DNA of 64,000 nt from Enoplolaimus lenunculus. Lineage: Eukaryota; Nematoda; Enoplea; Enoplida; Thoracostomopsidae. Below are positions 1 to 11,550 of the stretch, in pieces. The stretch is taken from assembly GCA_030248215.1 (NCBI GenBank), contig JASANG010000206.1:56681-120680 (forward strand), in the 5' to 3' direction. How positions within the stretch are numbered: position 1 is the stretch's first letter; each line of letters begins with the position of its first letter. Made by a program: the position numbers and the translations under genes. The notes below the pieces were generated by a model. That model did no database searches, was not told where the DNA came from, and saw only the letters and a program-made list of their open reading frames with translations.

Positions 1-62
1 GAATGTTAATAAAAGCTAAGTTTGGCATGGTTATGGGCAAATTTGAGATTGAAAATTTCGTC

Positions 63-199
63 CAAGCTTTAGACTATTTTTTTGCTTGGCTTAGGCTTAG
101 CTTTAGGCTTAGGAATAAGTCCATTCTTACGCTTAGGCTTAGGCTTAGGCTTAGGAATATGCTTATAACACTGTTCCGCCCCTGTTCTTTACATTGAAC
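63..199 (-). mobile_element. R1 MITE copy, one end missing
   Basis: Carries internal TTAGGC runs and the GTTCCGCCCCTGTTCTTTAC end of family R1. The other end is missing. Confidence 0.7.
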
Positions 200-335
200 A
201 AAACTGGTGACCAACATTGCACAAAATATTATCAATGCCTAAGCCGTGATAAAAATTGACACTGCTGAGAGCTAAAATATTTTAAGTATCTATACATATT
301 CAGCAACCTTGTCCACAGGTGCGATTATTGGAGAA

Positions 336-627
336 AGCCTCATTCACACGTGCATGTTTTTGCAGCAAGAACTCGCAGCTGCAGCTTGCACGAAATATTT
401 GCAGCTGCAAGTATTTTCAAAGGAACGTTCTGATTTACCAATCAAACAGCAGGGGCAAGAAATTCAAGTGACTTGCAACTGCGTTCACATGTGTGAATTA
501 AATAGAATAGCATAAATTCCTGTGAATAATTTGTAGCTGCAAGAACTTCAAAGCCGCTTTGTGAGCGAACTTGCGTGTGAAAGTTGCACGTGCAAATTTT
601 TGCAGCAAAACTTTGTACCTGTGATTA
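336..627 (+). mobile_element. R5 MITE, diverged copy
   Basis: Opens with ATTCACACGTGCATGTTTTT and closes with the inverse. The interior has several TTGCAGCTGCAA-like palindromes typical of R5. Confidence 0.65.
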
Positions 628-819
628 AAGGTTCACATTTTGAAAACCTTTGTCAACAAACCTCATAATTTCTATATTAGGATATTGGTATTTTGTTCGA
701 GAATCAGAAGCTAAAACGTGAAAGCTTATATAATGGCGGTAATTTAAGCTGTTATATAAACTAGATTTAAGTATGGGTTGTGAATTTAAGCCTTTACCGC
801 ATAGAGTATACTATAAGGA

Positions 820-1145
820 ACACAGCCAGTACCGGCGGAAGCGCTCCCCTAACCGCCCCCCCAATTGCGGGCCTGATCCTTAGGGCCCCATATTGGCAAA
901 CTAAAATTTTTTCGCTGACCACAAAGTTATAGAGCTGTGAAAGATTTTATTGGTGAACCCTTGGTCCTGTTTGGGGGGACTCCGGATACCCCAACGTCGG
1001 CCCTGAACACGGCGCTTAAGTGGTGCATCTATTGGTTTGCGTCCAACTCCGGATCTGGCAAAAAATCGACTTCCGACTCCGTTAGGATTTTTGCCGGAGG
1101 TTCCTAATTTTTTATTATTTCTACTATTTGCTTCGCTTCTATGCA
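820..1145. other. Unassigned repeat-like DNA with GC-rich patches
   Basis: Contains GC-rich pieces (GGCGGAAGCGCTCCCC, CCAACGTCGGCCCTG) and a CCGGATCTGG/CCGACTCCG stretch that looks like repeat debris. Open frames here are short and unlike any protein family known to me. Confidence 0.3.
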
Positions 1146-1226
1146 AATTAACTTTCCAACCGAGAGTGAAAAATGAATGAATTATTGTTTGAATACAGTT
1201 TGATATTCAGTCGTGTCAAACGTTTT

Positions 1227-1386
1227 GGCCAATTTAAACAACAGGGGCGGAACAGTATTACAAGCATATTGCTAAGCCTACGCCGAAGCCTAAGCCTAAG
1301 CCAAACAATAAAATTAGTCTAAAGCTTAAGCTTACTCTATTGTAGTCTAACCAAAAAACGTTCCACCCCTGATTTTTACATGGGCC
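1227..1386. mobile_element. R1 MITE, complete, about 160 bp
   Basis: Terminal inverted repeats GGCCAATTTAAACAACAGGG and the inverse ending TACATGGGCC enclose CCTAAGCC words, that is TTAGGC on the other strand. Confidence 0.75.
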
Positions 1387-1447
1387 AAAGTTTCAATCGA
1401 CTTGAAAATTAGGCTCAATAGAGGTCGAGCAAGCAATTTTTAAACAC

Positions 1448-1676
1448 TAAACCGTCGGCTTATATTCTCAAATGCGTATAGCATCTATTGCTCGTTAGCG
1501 ATTGGTGTTCAACAGACGAATCAATTCAGTTGGCAATCTCATATTTGGTACAGAAATATTAGGCAAATATGTGAAAAAATGTGCTGAATTTCGAACCTCA
1601 CCATTCTCTGATTTATAAGATACTGGAACTATCGCAAACTCGTGGTAGGTGCTGCACACATTTTAGACTGCGGGCC
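1448..1676. mobile_element. R12 MITE
   Basis: One end reads TATTCTCAAATGCGTATAGC and the other is the diverged inverse (GTAGGTGCTGCACACATTTT). The interior GTGCTGAATTTCGAACCTCA recurs in the copy at 53806-54024. Confidence 0.6.
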
Positions 1677-1829
1677 CGGAACGTAAGCGAAAAATTAGCA
1701 TTGATCACAGAAATAATCCAAAAATGGAAGCTAAATATACTTGGTGGGTCTGAAAAAAATAGGCTTACATTCTTCTAGACCACATTTTTTCGCTGAGGCT
1801 TAGGAATACGCTTTTGAAACGCTTAGGCT

Positions 1830-2168
1830 TTGGCTCCGTCTACGCCGCCCTTTGTTAGTCATATATCTGGTATTGCAACTATCCGTTGAATTAAACTAAT
1901 ATTTGTCTTATATCAAACGCTTGAGCGATATATGCCAGGTTATACTTAGGAATGTACTTTTAAATCTTGCTTTAAAGTTTGAACTCAACTTTATTTGGTC
2001 CACGAAACATTTATGCACTGCAATTGGGGGTAACTGACGGTTATGGACTCTAATCATTGTTTAGATACTCGATCCGCCTACGGACATTATTCGGGATACG
2101 AACTCCTATCAATTGGAAATCAAAACGGGACCGCCCCTTTTATTACCCCCTTTTATTCGGGTCACAGA
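1830..2168. mobile_element. R10 MITE, partial
   Basis: Matches the inverse of the 12053-12487 copy, including ATCCGTTGAATTAAACTAAT, and ends TTATTCGGGTCACAG. A short R2 fragment with TTAGGC words precedes it at about 1790-1830. Confidence 0.6.
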
Positions 2169-2544
2169 AATTTTATAGACAGTAAACGCGGAAAGTTATT
2201 TATTTTGCCGCAATTTAGGAACGTTGTATATGGCTGTATTTGAGTTATTACATGTAAACTGCACAAAATCAGAGTGATCAAAGCTATCAAATGAGTCGCT
2301 TGGATTTAATTTACACAATTTAAACAGATGTTAAATATTATAACTTTTGTATTTCAAGTAAAAATGTTTAAATCCAAACCGAAATTGTAATCCACTGCTA
2401 TCACAGCTCGCACTTCTACCGCAGACCGCTTTTATGTTTAGTCATTCTAAAATTTACTCCAAATCTTTCAGTCAGACATCATCAATTCACTTGCAAATTC
2501 ATTCAATGTCGCTTATTAGGGTCGTAACTCCAGATGAACCAAAT

Positions 2545-2805
2545 TCCTAAGCATACAGCCTTAGCCTTAGCCTAAGCAAGCAATAGTCTAAAGTTAAATC
2601 CCACTCTACTGCAGTTATGGCCCATAGAATAGGGCCGGAACAGTAGTATAAGCATATTTGTAAGCTTAAGCCTAAAGCCTAAGCGTAAGAATGAGCCTAT
2701 TCCTAAGCCTAAGCCTAAGCCAAAGCAAAAAATAAGTCTAAAGCTTAAACTGACTCTATTACATCCCCTTCGAAAAACGATCCGGCCCTGTTCTATACAT
2801 GGGCC
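2545..2805. mobile_element. R1 MITE (GGGCCGGA variant) joined to a partial copy
   Basis: 2619-2805 is a full variant copy with ends GGCCCATAGAATAGGGCCGG and CCGGCCCTGTTCTATACATG. 2545-2618 is a truncated R1 copy abutting it. The pair begins about 90 bp beyond the receptor stop codon and may lie in its 3' UTR. Confidence 0.75.
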
Positions 2806-2894
2806 CTGCAGTTGTGTAAGCAACCAACCAAGACGGCCCAAACAGTAACATGGACCTGTTGTTTCATTAAACATTAAACATTCGAATGGATAAA

Positions 2895-5594
2895 TCATTG
2901 CTGTCGTTTCCGTTCATCTTTTGTCGCTAACGAATCTTGATCCAGAGGACGACTGCCGTTTGGTTCCGGTCCTAATAACGGTGCACTGACACTTTCTGGC
3001 ACAGAAAGTTTGGGTTCCGGACAATCATCGCTTTTGACGACGTGGGTTGTGGCACTATTTGGTTTCGTTTCTTCAATCCCGCCGACATTGATGACATTTC
3101 TTACGGTCACAAGCGTAGCATCGCCAAGTGAAATTGACCGTCTCATATCGGCAGGTAACTGTTTGAACAATCGGTCTGAAATCGTCCGATAAGTACCACC
3201 AACTGGCCGTCCATTAGGCTGCATCGTCTTCAACTGCAACAACTGTTGCCTGCGTTGCTTGCGCAACAAATTAGGTTGTTGATGTTGCTTCAACAGTTGA
3301 ACGCGATCTTGTTCACTGATGGCGAACGGACAACTAGCGCAACATTTCCATCGGCTACAGTAGAAAAAATGTGTCAGCGTTCGAAATCGGCTACTGCAAG
3401 TATAGTAGATAAAGAACGGTACGCTTGCGTTCAACATACTGAAATAGTTTGCAACACCTGATAAATCCATAAACAAACCGCCCAGGTTCGAATTCTGCAT
3501 TATGCCTGCAATTACAAAAATGACAACTTGTGGCGATTCCAAGATTAAGTGACACAAAGTGGTCGCGATGGTCAACCGTCGAACGCATTGTTTTTGTTCC
3601 GACACTCCGCCGTTCGCGCGTTCTCCTGTACCGCTTCTGGCGTTACCTGGTCTGACCGACACGGCGACACTGCTAAATGGTTTCTGTCGACTTAACGCTA
3701 CATGAAGCGCACACGCTAAGCATGACAACAGGGCGACTGGAAGAAAACTAGCGAACACAGAACTCGCGTAATAGTAAGCGATATCGTAACGGACTTGAAT
3801 CGAATGAAAATAAAATGTAAACGCATCAACGGATACCGTAACCGGAACTCCGTTCATCGTTGCCGTATCCGGCATCACTGAAACGTTATATCGAGCAAGC
3901 GATGTATTGAAGGGTTCAAATATTTCATAAAACGTTAGCGTTTGACAATTTTCAGTACAGTAACACTGATGTACGACACGGTTGAATAAATGGACTAAAT
4001 TGAGAAGAAATGAACACAATGCAATGATGGATGTTGATATGTAGACGTTACGCATTGTGCTAAATCCGTCAGATCGAAGTGGAAACGCGACACAAATGTA
4101 CGCTTCTAGTGTGACCAGTACTGTTAACCTGAAAATACGGTAGGTTTGGTTTGTAGGCTATATCTTGTACCTCGGGGGTACACACAGGCCACGGAGCCCA
4201 GGCGAGCCAGGTGGGATCAGCCCACCACTCCTGAAAAAATTTCCCCCTAAAAAACTTTCAATGTTGCTTGCATTAAGTCAGTATAAATCTGTGAGGTTAT
4301 ATAACACGAATTAAAAAAATTTACGCCTTCGGCGTAATTGGTAAATGTTAAAATAATTGACAGAAAATGCGCTTTAAAACTGCAAAATTTCCGGCATACA
4401 AAAACTATCTTCCCACAGGAAAATCTTAAATCCCACCGGCTGTCGACCGGGGAACAACGACATTTATGAAATTGAAATTTTACTGAGTGAAATGAGGGTG
4501 GGTTTGTCAAGAACCGGAACTTCGAATGTATTGCCAATCACTGCTCGACCGTAAGAGCTTGATGCTTGCTATTTGAAGCCTTCTGCAGAATCAGTAGTAA
4601 GCGTCCGCAAAGAGGGTTGTTACTGCGCATTGTTGTTTAATTTTACTTAAAACCAACTGCGAATTCAACAAAATCCGGAATATATTCACTCGCCGGATCA
4701 AAGTACCGGATTGAAAATTTTGCGACTACGTTCGAAGCTGACGTGTTTTCTAGCCAAATAAATGAAAATATTACTGGTATGCAACATGAAATTATATTAA
4801 TTGATCCTTTGGCTTATTTGGTAACTTTTAAACCCTATTCACACGTGAACATTTTTGCTGCGAGAATTTGCAGCTACAAATTGCACGCAGAACTTGCATT
4901 TTTTCATAAGCCAATGAAAAAGCGGCTGCAATAAATTCTAGTGAACGTGTATGGTTATTCACACATGTGAACTAAATTTTTAGCTATGATTTTTAATGAA
5001 TTATTTGCAGCTGCAAGTTTTTCGAACGCGATTTTGGACAAAACTGGCAAGCGCAAATTGCAGCTGCAATTTTTCGCAGCAAAAACTTACACGTGTGAAT
5101 AGGGCTTAAAAATATCGAAAAAAATTACTAAAATCACACTTTAAAACAGGTAAACTACCAGGTAATACCGAATATCCTGTTCCACAAAGCTCGTAAATCC
5201 GTTGCTGAATAATGTTTCTAAACTAAACAATCGATGCTTACCATGACGCCATCGTTCCAAACATATTCGCCATCATCAGAAAAAATCCGTTCGACAGCCA
5301 ATAAAATCGTCGCATTGCGAGTTGATCGTAACCGATTTCATAAATCGGAATCAACTGTTGCAATAATGACATCATATAAATAATATTCGCAACAGCTTTC
5401 ACTGACAAAATTCGTATTGTTGTCGAGTCTCGCAAATACGGCTGAGCGTACAGGAACAGATTGGCTAAATTTCCAACCAGACAAACCCCAAGCGTTCCTG
5501 GATACAAATATGCCAGTATCGCTTTCAAGACTCGGCCGTGGAGCAAACTTTGTTCGGCACATTGAATATGAGTTTCGTTCGGTACAGACGCCAT
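2895..5594 (-). CDS. Rhodopsin-class seven-helix receptor, peptide-receptor-like (two exons)
   Basis: Exons 5594-5242 and 4128-2895 join in phase 2 (donor CATG|GTAAGC, acceptor TATTTTCAG), rebuilding a Trp in helix 3 and giving 528 aa. Seven hydrophobic helices are visible: about 25-49 (with GN at 41-42), 60-84, 99-131, then four more in exon 2, ending in N-A-S-V-P-F-F-I-Y-Y, a variant NPxxY. The short N-terminus has an N-E-T glycosylation site; the C-terminal tail is long, basic and Gln-rich. The layout resembles nematode FMRFamide-receptor or srw-type receptors, which sense peptides at the plasma membrane and signal through G proteins; the ligand is unknown. Oddities: the D/ERY motif reads E-A-Y (126-128), without the usual Arg, and helix 2 reads K-A-V-A-N without the usual Asp. 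The start is the Met before the glycosylation site. The intron holds an R5 element. Exon joining is inferred; the family is confident, the subfamily is not. Confidence 0.9.
4260..4420. repeat. Interspersed repeat shared with 54285-54410
   Basis: Both copies contain TTCGGCGTAAT, then a TTAAA..AAAATTG stretch and TGCGCTTTAAAAC or TGTGCTTTAAAAC. Lies in the receptor intron; the other copy lies in the peptide-precursor intron. No clear ends seen. Confidence 0.45.
4831..5107. mobile_element. R5 MITE, complete, about 277 bp
   Basis: Inverted ends AACCCTATTCACACGTGAAC and CACGTGTGAATAGGGCTT; several CAGCTG palindromes inside. It sits in the receptor intron. Confidence 0.8.
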
Positions 5595-5599
5595 ACGGA

Positions 5600-6020
5600 A
5601 CGCGGTTACTGTTGCGTTTTGCAGTTGGAAAAATTTGCCGAGACGAACGTTGTAAACCCGAATTTGCGTAAACCAGAAATTGTTATAAGATACGATTTAT
5701 ACTACAACTGGTGCCTTTTTGCCCTATCGAAGCAATATTAAAAAGTCAAAAGTGAACCGGATCAATTACAATTGCAGACGATAAAAAAGCTAAAATCATT
5801 GCTTAAACTTGAAAACGACAGAATATTGCCACCAAAACAGAAAAGTTTTGACTCGCTTGTTTATTAAAGGCTTGCGAAATCAATTGCATGCGCTCCTGGC
5901 AGTATACAACCGGTGTAACAATTTTCAGGAAAGAATTTCTGAAATTCGCAAAAAAATTAGCGTAAAATCCAAACAACTTTACAACATATTGCAGATATTG
6001 ACTAAAATGAACTAATTAAC
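5600..6020. other. Upstream flank of the receptor gene, nothing recognised
   Basis: AT-rich DNA immediately 5' of the receptor start. Promoter elements cannot be assigned by eye, and the small frames here are not convincing. Confidence 0.3.
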
Positions 6021-6021
6021 C

Positions 6022-6105
6022 ATTTCCGGCTCCGGCTCCGGCAAGTTTCGGTGACCTCCGGCTTAGACTCCGGTATTTTTCACCTCCGGTTGCACCCTGC
6101 CTCCT
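6022..6105. repeat. CTCCGG-rich R11-like fragment
   Basis: GGCTCCGGCTCCGGCAAG and CCTCCGGTTGCACCCTG resemble the Cys-less R11 end CCGGTTxxACCCTG. No second end was found. Confidence 0.4.
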
Positions 6106-6460
6106 AGACCTGTTTTGTCTGTCTATAACATGACGAGCTATTGCTATAGACCTGTAATCAATTATTTTGTCACTAAACTCCGCCCAAAACTGTCCGCTGA
6201 GATATTTTTATCCAGAATTTAGTTTTCAGAAATAAAGTTTTAATCAGATTCGCCAAGTCATAAAATATTCGACTACAGTTTAGCGCATAAAACTGTTTTT
6301 GTATCTATTGTGCAATTTAGTCTTTCATATTAGCTATGATAGTTAGTGCAGAACGTGAAGGTTGGTATACTGAACTTTTTTCTGTTTATTAGCTTATTTC
6401 GTAGACCTTTTTAGTTTTAACACCGTCGAATTAAAAACGTACAGTCACATTGAAACTTAA

Positions 6461-6735
6461 AGCCCTATTCACACGTGCAAGTTTTTGTTGCGAGAACTTG
6501 CAGCTGGAAATTGCACGCAGAACTTGCATTTTGTCATCAGCCACTGAGAAAGCTGCTACAATAAATTCAGTGAACTTGCGTGGTTATTCACACATGTGAA
6601 CTAAACTGCTAGCTGTGATTTTTAATGAATTATTTGCAACTGCAAGTTTTTCGAACGGGTTTTTGGACCAAACTTGCAAGTGTAAGTTGCGACTGTACGT
6701 TCTCGCAGCAAAAACTTGCACGTGTGAATGGGCTC
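6461..6735. mobile_element. R5 MITE, complete, about 275 bp
   Basis: Ends AGCCCTATTCACACGTGCAA and CTTGCACGTGTGAATGGGCT. Very similar to the copy in the receptor intron. Confidence 0.8.
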
Positions 6736-6761
6736 AAGAAAATAAACCCAAAATGCTTGCA

Positions 6762-6965
6762 AAAGAAATTTAACCAATCAGAAGACATTTCGAAAAGGGC
6801 TCAATATCTTGTAACCAATCAAGCAACCCTTGGTAAGGGGCTTAATATCATATAACCAATCAGAAACATTTAGTAAGGGGCTTAATATTTTTTAACCAAT
6901 TAGGAAACATTTAGTACGAGGTTTAATATCATTTAACCAATTAGAAAACATTTCGAAAGGAGCGT
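6762..6965 (+). repeat. Tandem repeat with CCAAT boxes, about four units of 47-52 bp
   Basis: Each unit contains AACCAATCAG or AACCAATTAG, then ACATTTxGTAAGGGGCTTAA. The units are diverged and differ in length. Confidence 0.7.
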
Positions 6966-7198
6966 AACGTATTGCATTGATTCTATGTTCCAGGAAAACC
7001 CAGTGTTACTGTCAGAATTATGTCTTTTGCTGAAAGATTATGCTATTTCCGTAAATATAAACACTGATTGTTAAAGCTGTTTAACCAGATATCACGTTCA
7101 TATGCATATGAGCCAGCGAGTCAGCTTGTAATCGAAACCAGACTAAAGTAAACTCGTAAAAAACACCTGTAGAGGCGAGTTTTCGTGATACAAATCAA

Positions 7199-7368
7199 GG
7201 TCCATTAAAAGTCAGGGGCGAAACGTTCTTCAGTGGGACTGCAATAGAGTAAGCTGAAGCTTACCACCCATTTTTTGTTTGGCTTAGGCTTACGCTTATG
7301 CTTAGGCTTAGACTTAGCTTACGAATACGTTTATAATACTGTTCCACCCCAGCTGTTTACATTAACCC
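7199..7368. mobile_element. R1 MITE, complete, about 170 bp
   Basis: Diverged ends GGTCCATTAAAAGTCAGGGG and CCACCCCAGCTGTTTAC with TTAGGCTTA words between. Confidence 0.7.
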
Positions 7369-7559
7369 AAATCTAAATCACCTGAATTAGCCGAACTGAA
7401 ATATCCATCATCACTCAAGTTTTATTCCGCACAAATCAGATTGCGAACAGTTTAATATTCATAATGGTTTTGTGAACGCTGTATTTCAACCTCAAAGCCA
7501 TAGTTGAATTACCGTTGATGTCAAAAAAAATTTTTTTACACAACTGTAATGTAAAGGGT

Positions 7560-7640
7560 TGAGCTGGCGGCCACGGGAGTTGGACGGCGCCGTAGGGATG
7601 ACGTACGGTAACGGACGGCGCCGGACGGCACCGCACGATA
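7560..7640. repeat. GC-rich CCGTACG/CCGTCCG repeat patch
   Basis: Made of GGACGGCGCCG and GACGTACGG words. Similar patches occur at 9225-9275, 20355-20600 and 61850-61900, always as GC-rich islands in AT-rich DNA. Confidence 0.55.
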
Positions 7641-7657
7641 ATTGTATTGCAACCTTA

Positions 7658-7876
7658 AGGGGTACCCGGCACACGTTGCGTTTTTGCCTAACCCCCCCTT
7701 TTATTTAGAGGGGGTACAACCAGTGCGGTGCCCTTGTAGTGTAATTTAGGGTACTCATGTGGTTGCTACCCTCGACGGAACAATAGGAAGGTCGGCCAAA
7801 AACGCAACGCCTGGGGGCACATTTTGCACCATGCGAAGCCCCAAGAGTTGCACACTCTTGTTATAATCCACTCTTG
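7658..7876. mobile_element. R7 MITE, one end missing
   Basis: Contains CACACGTTGCGTTTTTGCC with its inverse GGCCAAAAACGCAACGCC, and ends GAGTTGCACACTCTTG. The outer left end is missing. Confidence 0.7.
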
Positions 7877-7993
7877 GCTAAAGATTCAATTAAAATCTTA
7901 GAAAATCTGTCCAGACAAATAGTAGGGGCCGTATGACCAAAATACCGTTGTTAGGTTCCCAATATAAATGACTTATGTCGTTACAAAACATAG

Positions 7994-8092
7994 AGCCAAT
8001 GTTACTTTAAGGGTAGTAACAGTAGATTAAGCGTATTCCTAAGCCTTCTAAACCTACTATTTTAAAGGTCCACCAGAAACCGGGACAGTCCT
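7994..8092. mobile_element. R2 MITE, internally deleted
   Basis: Left end GCCAATGTTACTTTAAGGG and AGTAGATTAAGCGTATTCC are intact. The interior is deleted so that few TTAGGC words remain. Confidence 0.65.
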
Positions 8093-8268
8093 AAATTGTG
8101 GTCCAACTAAGGATGAGTACAAATTTTGTTTGATTTGAAAAAAGTTTCGGCATATTTATACACTTTGAAATGAACTCGAGTGAATTACCTGGTTTAGCCA
8201 TATAAAAACCCAAATCACTCAGCTATTGAGACTTTTCACGTAAAAGAAACCAACTGAGAATTTTTCCA

Positions 8269-8472
8269 TTAACCCTTTCTCAAATGAATATTTTCAATTT
8301 CATATGAGATGCACTTTCAAGGTAAGATTCGATCGCCAGTGTCTCGGGTGGAAGGCGTTTACGATAACCACTCAGCTATAGGAGCTTGACGCTCGAGCCC
8401 GAGGGGGCTCTCACGTCTTGTAGAGATTCGGCATTAGTTGCTCATAGTATACTCTATGAGTTAAAGGATTAA
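8269..8472 (-). mobile_element. R6 piggyBac-like MITE with tRNA-like core
   Basis: Starts TTAACCCTTTCTCAAATG. Read on the minus strand it has the tRNA-like stretch CTATAGCTGAGTGGT and a diverged B box. The far end is worn. Confidence 0.65.
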
Positions 8473-8589
8473 TTTTAAAAGACATTGGTCGTATTCGCTC
8501 AACTATATTTACTTATGTTTATCATGATCGAAACAGATTACTGAGCTGTTGATTGATTGCATAGACCCACTAGCGGATCCAGAGGAACG

Positions 8590-8830
8590 GCGGGAAGGGG
8601 CGTACATTCGGCCGTCAGGAATTTTTTGTCATAAAATGGTAAGTTCCCTATCTTACAATTTATGTCTCTCATAATTTTTTTGCCAAAAAATACAACTTTG
8701 GCCTCAGAATTTTTCTGTGATAAAATGGAAAGGTTTCTACCTCACAATTTTTCTTCTCAGAAAATTTTTTGGTGACAAAATGATAAGGTCCCTGCCCTTC
8801 AATTTTTGCGTTTCATAACATTTCTCATCC
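8590..8830 (+). repeat. Diverged tandem repeat, about three units of 65 bp
   Basis: Units contain AATTTTTxTGTxATAAAATGGxAAG followed by CCTxCCTxACAATTTTT. No ends of a transposon were identified. Confidence 0.5.
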
Positions 8831-9309
8831 CACCCTGCCCACCGTCGAAAATGTTTGGTTCCGCGTCTATATACATGTGGGCAAAATGTAGATGAATACG
8901 TTCTTTAAAGATATAAACACAGGCTGTGTGATACAAAACATATAGATCACGCAAAGTGAATAGACGGAATCGTTTTTGACGCCATCACCAAAGCTACACA
9001 TCAACAAATACTTGAGTTGATCGAGTCCTAAGCTTGACTTTGGCATCGACATTTCTAAACCTAGTCTGTTAGGATTTCAAAATTTCTAGACCCAAACCAA
9101 AAGCTGTTTTAAAACGCTATAGATTAACCCTTGGATCATGGACGTTAGAAGTTTTTGTACATTTGGTTATAAACCTTTTGGAAATGATATTATGGCTACA
9201 CCTTTGGGTTGCGCTATACTTTAACGTCCGGCGCCATCCGTCACTGTACGTCGTCACCCGTATGTCGCAGTGTCGCTTTTTATTTTTGACTTTTACATGA
9301 AACTTTGAC

Positions 9310-9660
9310 AAATTTGCTGCAAAATGTAAAAAATATATTTTTAGTTTAAATCTGAGACGTCTCGTTTACGTAATATCGGCATCGTATCAGTTTTCGGCAT
9401 ATTTGTCTCAAAGCTTTTGCTTTTGAAAAATACATTACAAAACTTGTAATCGCCAGCTTAATTACGATTTGACGTCTGTTATTTATTTGTGGACAACAAC
9501 ATTTAGCGGCAGTCTCGGTGTTATGGAGTCAAAAGTATTATTAGTTTAACTCAGTTTACGGGTGTTTTGGTATCTGGCGAATATCTGAGTTATTAAAAAT
9601 ACGTGATTCTCAAAATAACTCCTGGCAATTTTCAATTACTTACGAATTCTGGGCAGACGT
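9310..9660. other. Unassigned AT-rich DNA
   Basis: No gene, tandem repeat or paired ends recognised. Confidence 0.3.
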
Positions 9661-9920
9661 ACGGAATCTGGACCATCCACGGATTTTGACAAAAATAAAC
9701 CGTGGACCCTACAGCCCAAAAATGGCACCGTTGAACTCAGAGCATCGAAATCTATAAAATGAACGAATTTTTATTAAATTCCAAGGAGGGGGTCCATATT
9801 CCGTACCTCCGACCGAATTCTGTGCATTTATTTCTATAACTTTATATTTCTTAACTAAAAATCTTCCCCGGTGAGAGGGTTTCTGAGGTGGGAAGCCCTT
9901 TTTTGGGGCCAATTGTCCAA
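9655..9920. mobile_element. Possible TIR element sharing GGTACCGTTGAACTCA-like core
   Basis: AAAATGGCACCGTTGAACTC recurs almost exactly at 35540 inside another repeat. Ends are not clear in this copy. Confidence 0.35.
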
Positions 9921-10047
9921 AGGATTTGCCGCACTTTTTCAGCTATCAATATCCAACGAACCTTCGTCGCAGTTTTTGTACCACGGGAATTTTTCTGCCC
10001 AAAATCCTGTTTATGATCCAAACGGTAGTTGGCAAATGTTTCCAGCA

Positions 10048-10299
10048 CACTGCAAATTCCAATGAGTTAATTAATCAACTCAGACGGAAAGTTAGTTCTT
10101 TCTGAGTTAATAACAGTAAACTTAAACTCACTCTGAGTTGATTTGATTCTCACTGTGAGTTGAGTTGACTATGGATGAGTTGCTTAATTAACTCAGAATG
10201 AATTAAATCAACTCAAAATTCTGAGTTCTGATAGTCCTAACTCAGGCTGAGTGATTCAACTCATTCTGAGTTAAAATCAACTCACTGGAATTTACAGTG
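10048..10299. mobile_element. R3 MITE, complete, 252 bp
   Basis: Ends CACTGCAAATTCCAATGAGT and the inverse ACTGGAATTTACAGTG. The interior is almost wholly TGAGTT/AACTCA words separated by short AT stretches. Confidence 0.85.
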
Positions 10300-10572
10300 C
10301 ATTTTGAAATTATAAAAGTTTAATTAAAACGACTGTTTTTAGAGTCAAATTGAATTTATGTCAATATTTTTAAGTACATTCAAACCTTCAACTGAACGGA
10401 GTATTAAAAAAATGAATCCAGTCACTTAGTATCCAAACAGCACTGCTTATGCTGTTTGTTTACTGTTCAATGGTAAATGTTACTCATGCGGAATCAGCCG
10501 TATTCCATCTCCCTGGCTCTTTTAGAGGCTGCTTGTTATCTCTGTGCAACAGTTAGGCATCACCATTCAGTT

Positions 10573-10814
10573 ACCACACTCCGATGAGCTCAAACTCAGC
10601 GGGAGAATTGGTTATTTCTAGCTATTTCTAAATTAATAGCAGTAAACATAAACTCACTCTGAGCTGATTTAAGCCTTGGTGAGTTAATTAATGAACTCAG
10701 AACATTTTCAATCAATTGAGAATTCTGAGTTCTAAAAGACCTAATTCAGAGCTCAGGCTTTTGAGTGCATACAACTCATTCTGAGTTAAAATCAACTCAC
10801 TGAAATTTACAGTC
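10573..10814. mobile_element. R3 MITE, diverged copy
   Basis: Right end TCACTGAAATTTACAGT is intact; the left end is diverged. Interior TGAGTT words as in the neighbouring copy. Confidence 0.65.
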
Positions 10815-11018
10815 TGGGCTATATTTAATATTTGTTGTCCACTTTTTTGATCATTGTTTGATGTGGGCAACGAATGAATATGCAAACCTTTATTACTCAG
10901 TAGGCCCCCGCTGCAATTAAAAGTATTGCAGAAACCATACAGATCCTGTTTTTATAATATATAGCCTTCGATTAACTTGTGCTAAGTGTTAACTCCCCTG
11001 CCTTTTATTAACCAGTGC

Positions 11019-11021
<3 letters not shown>

Positions 11022-11076
<55 letters not shown>
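11022..11076. repeat. (TA)n microsatellite, about 27 units
   Basis: Uninterrupted alternating TA run of 55 bp. Confidence 0.97.
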
Positions 11077-11080
<4 letters not shown>

Positions 11081-11550
11081 ATTTGCAATTCTATTACAGC
11101 GTTAAGTGAAAATTAATGCTTGCGTTACTGTGTTGGTGCATAATTGTTGTTTTAGCATCGTGTTCCAAATGTGTTCATTTGGTCAAGCGTTCGGTACAAA
11201 CTTCGACAAGGATTAAGACCAATTTCGTAGTATTTGTTTGATTTTAAACTTTCAAAAAATAAAAGCTTAAAAATGTACGGTATTATTATTGAAAAGTCAT
11301 TCTTAATGGACTGTTTTAAAATTGTATGCACAGAATTTAAAATTAGCACCCGTCATACGTTAAATACAATGCTGATTGTTTGATGTTTATCTGAAAAAAT
11401 TTCACAGATTGGACGCACGTGGGGTTAACGGTAATGCATATTAAAGTGACTATTCATCTTCATTTGTAGTGGTATGAAATGGGATCATGCCACCGGTATA
11501 CGACCCTACTCTGACACCCCAGCTTAACAACATGTTCAACACACTTTTTG

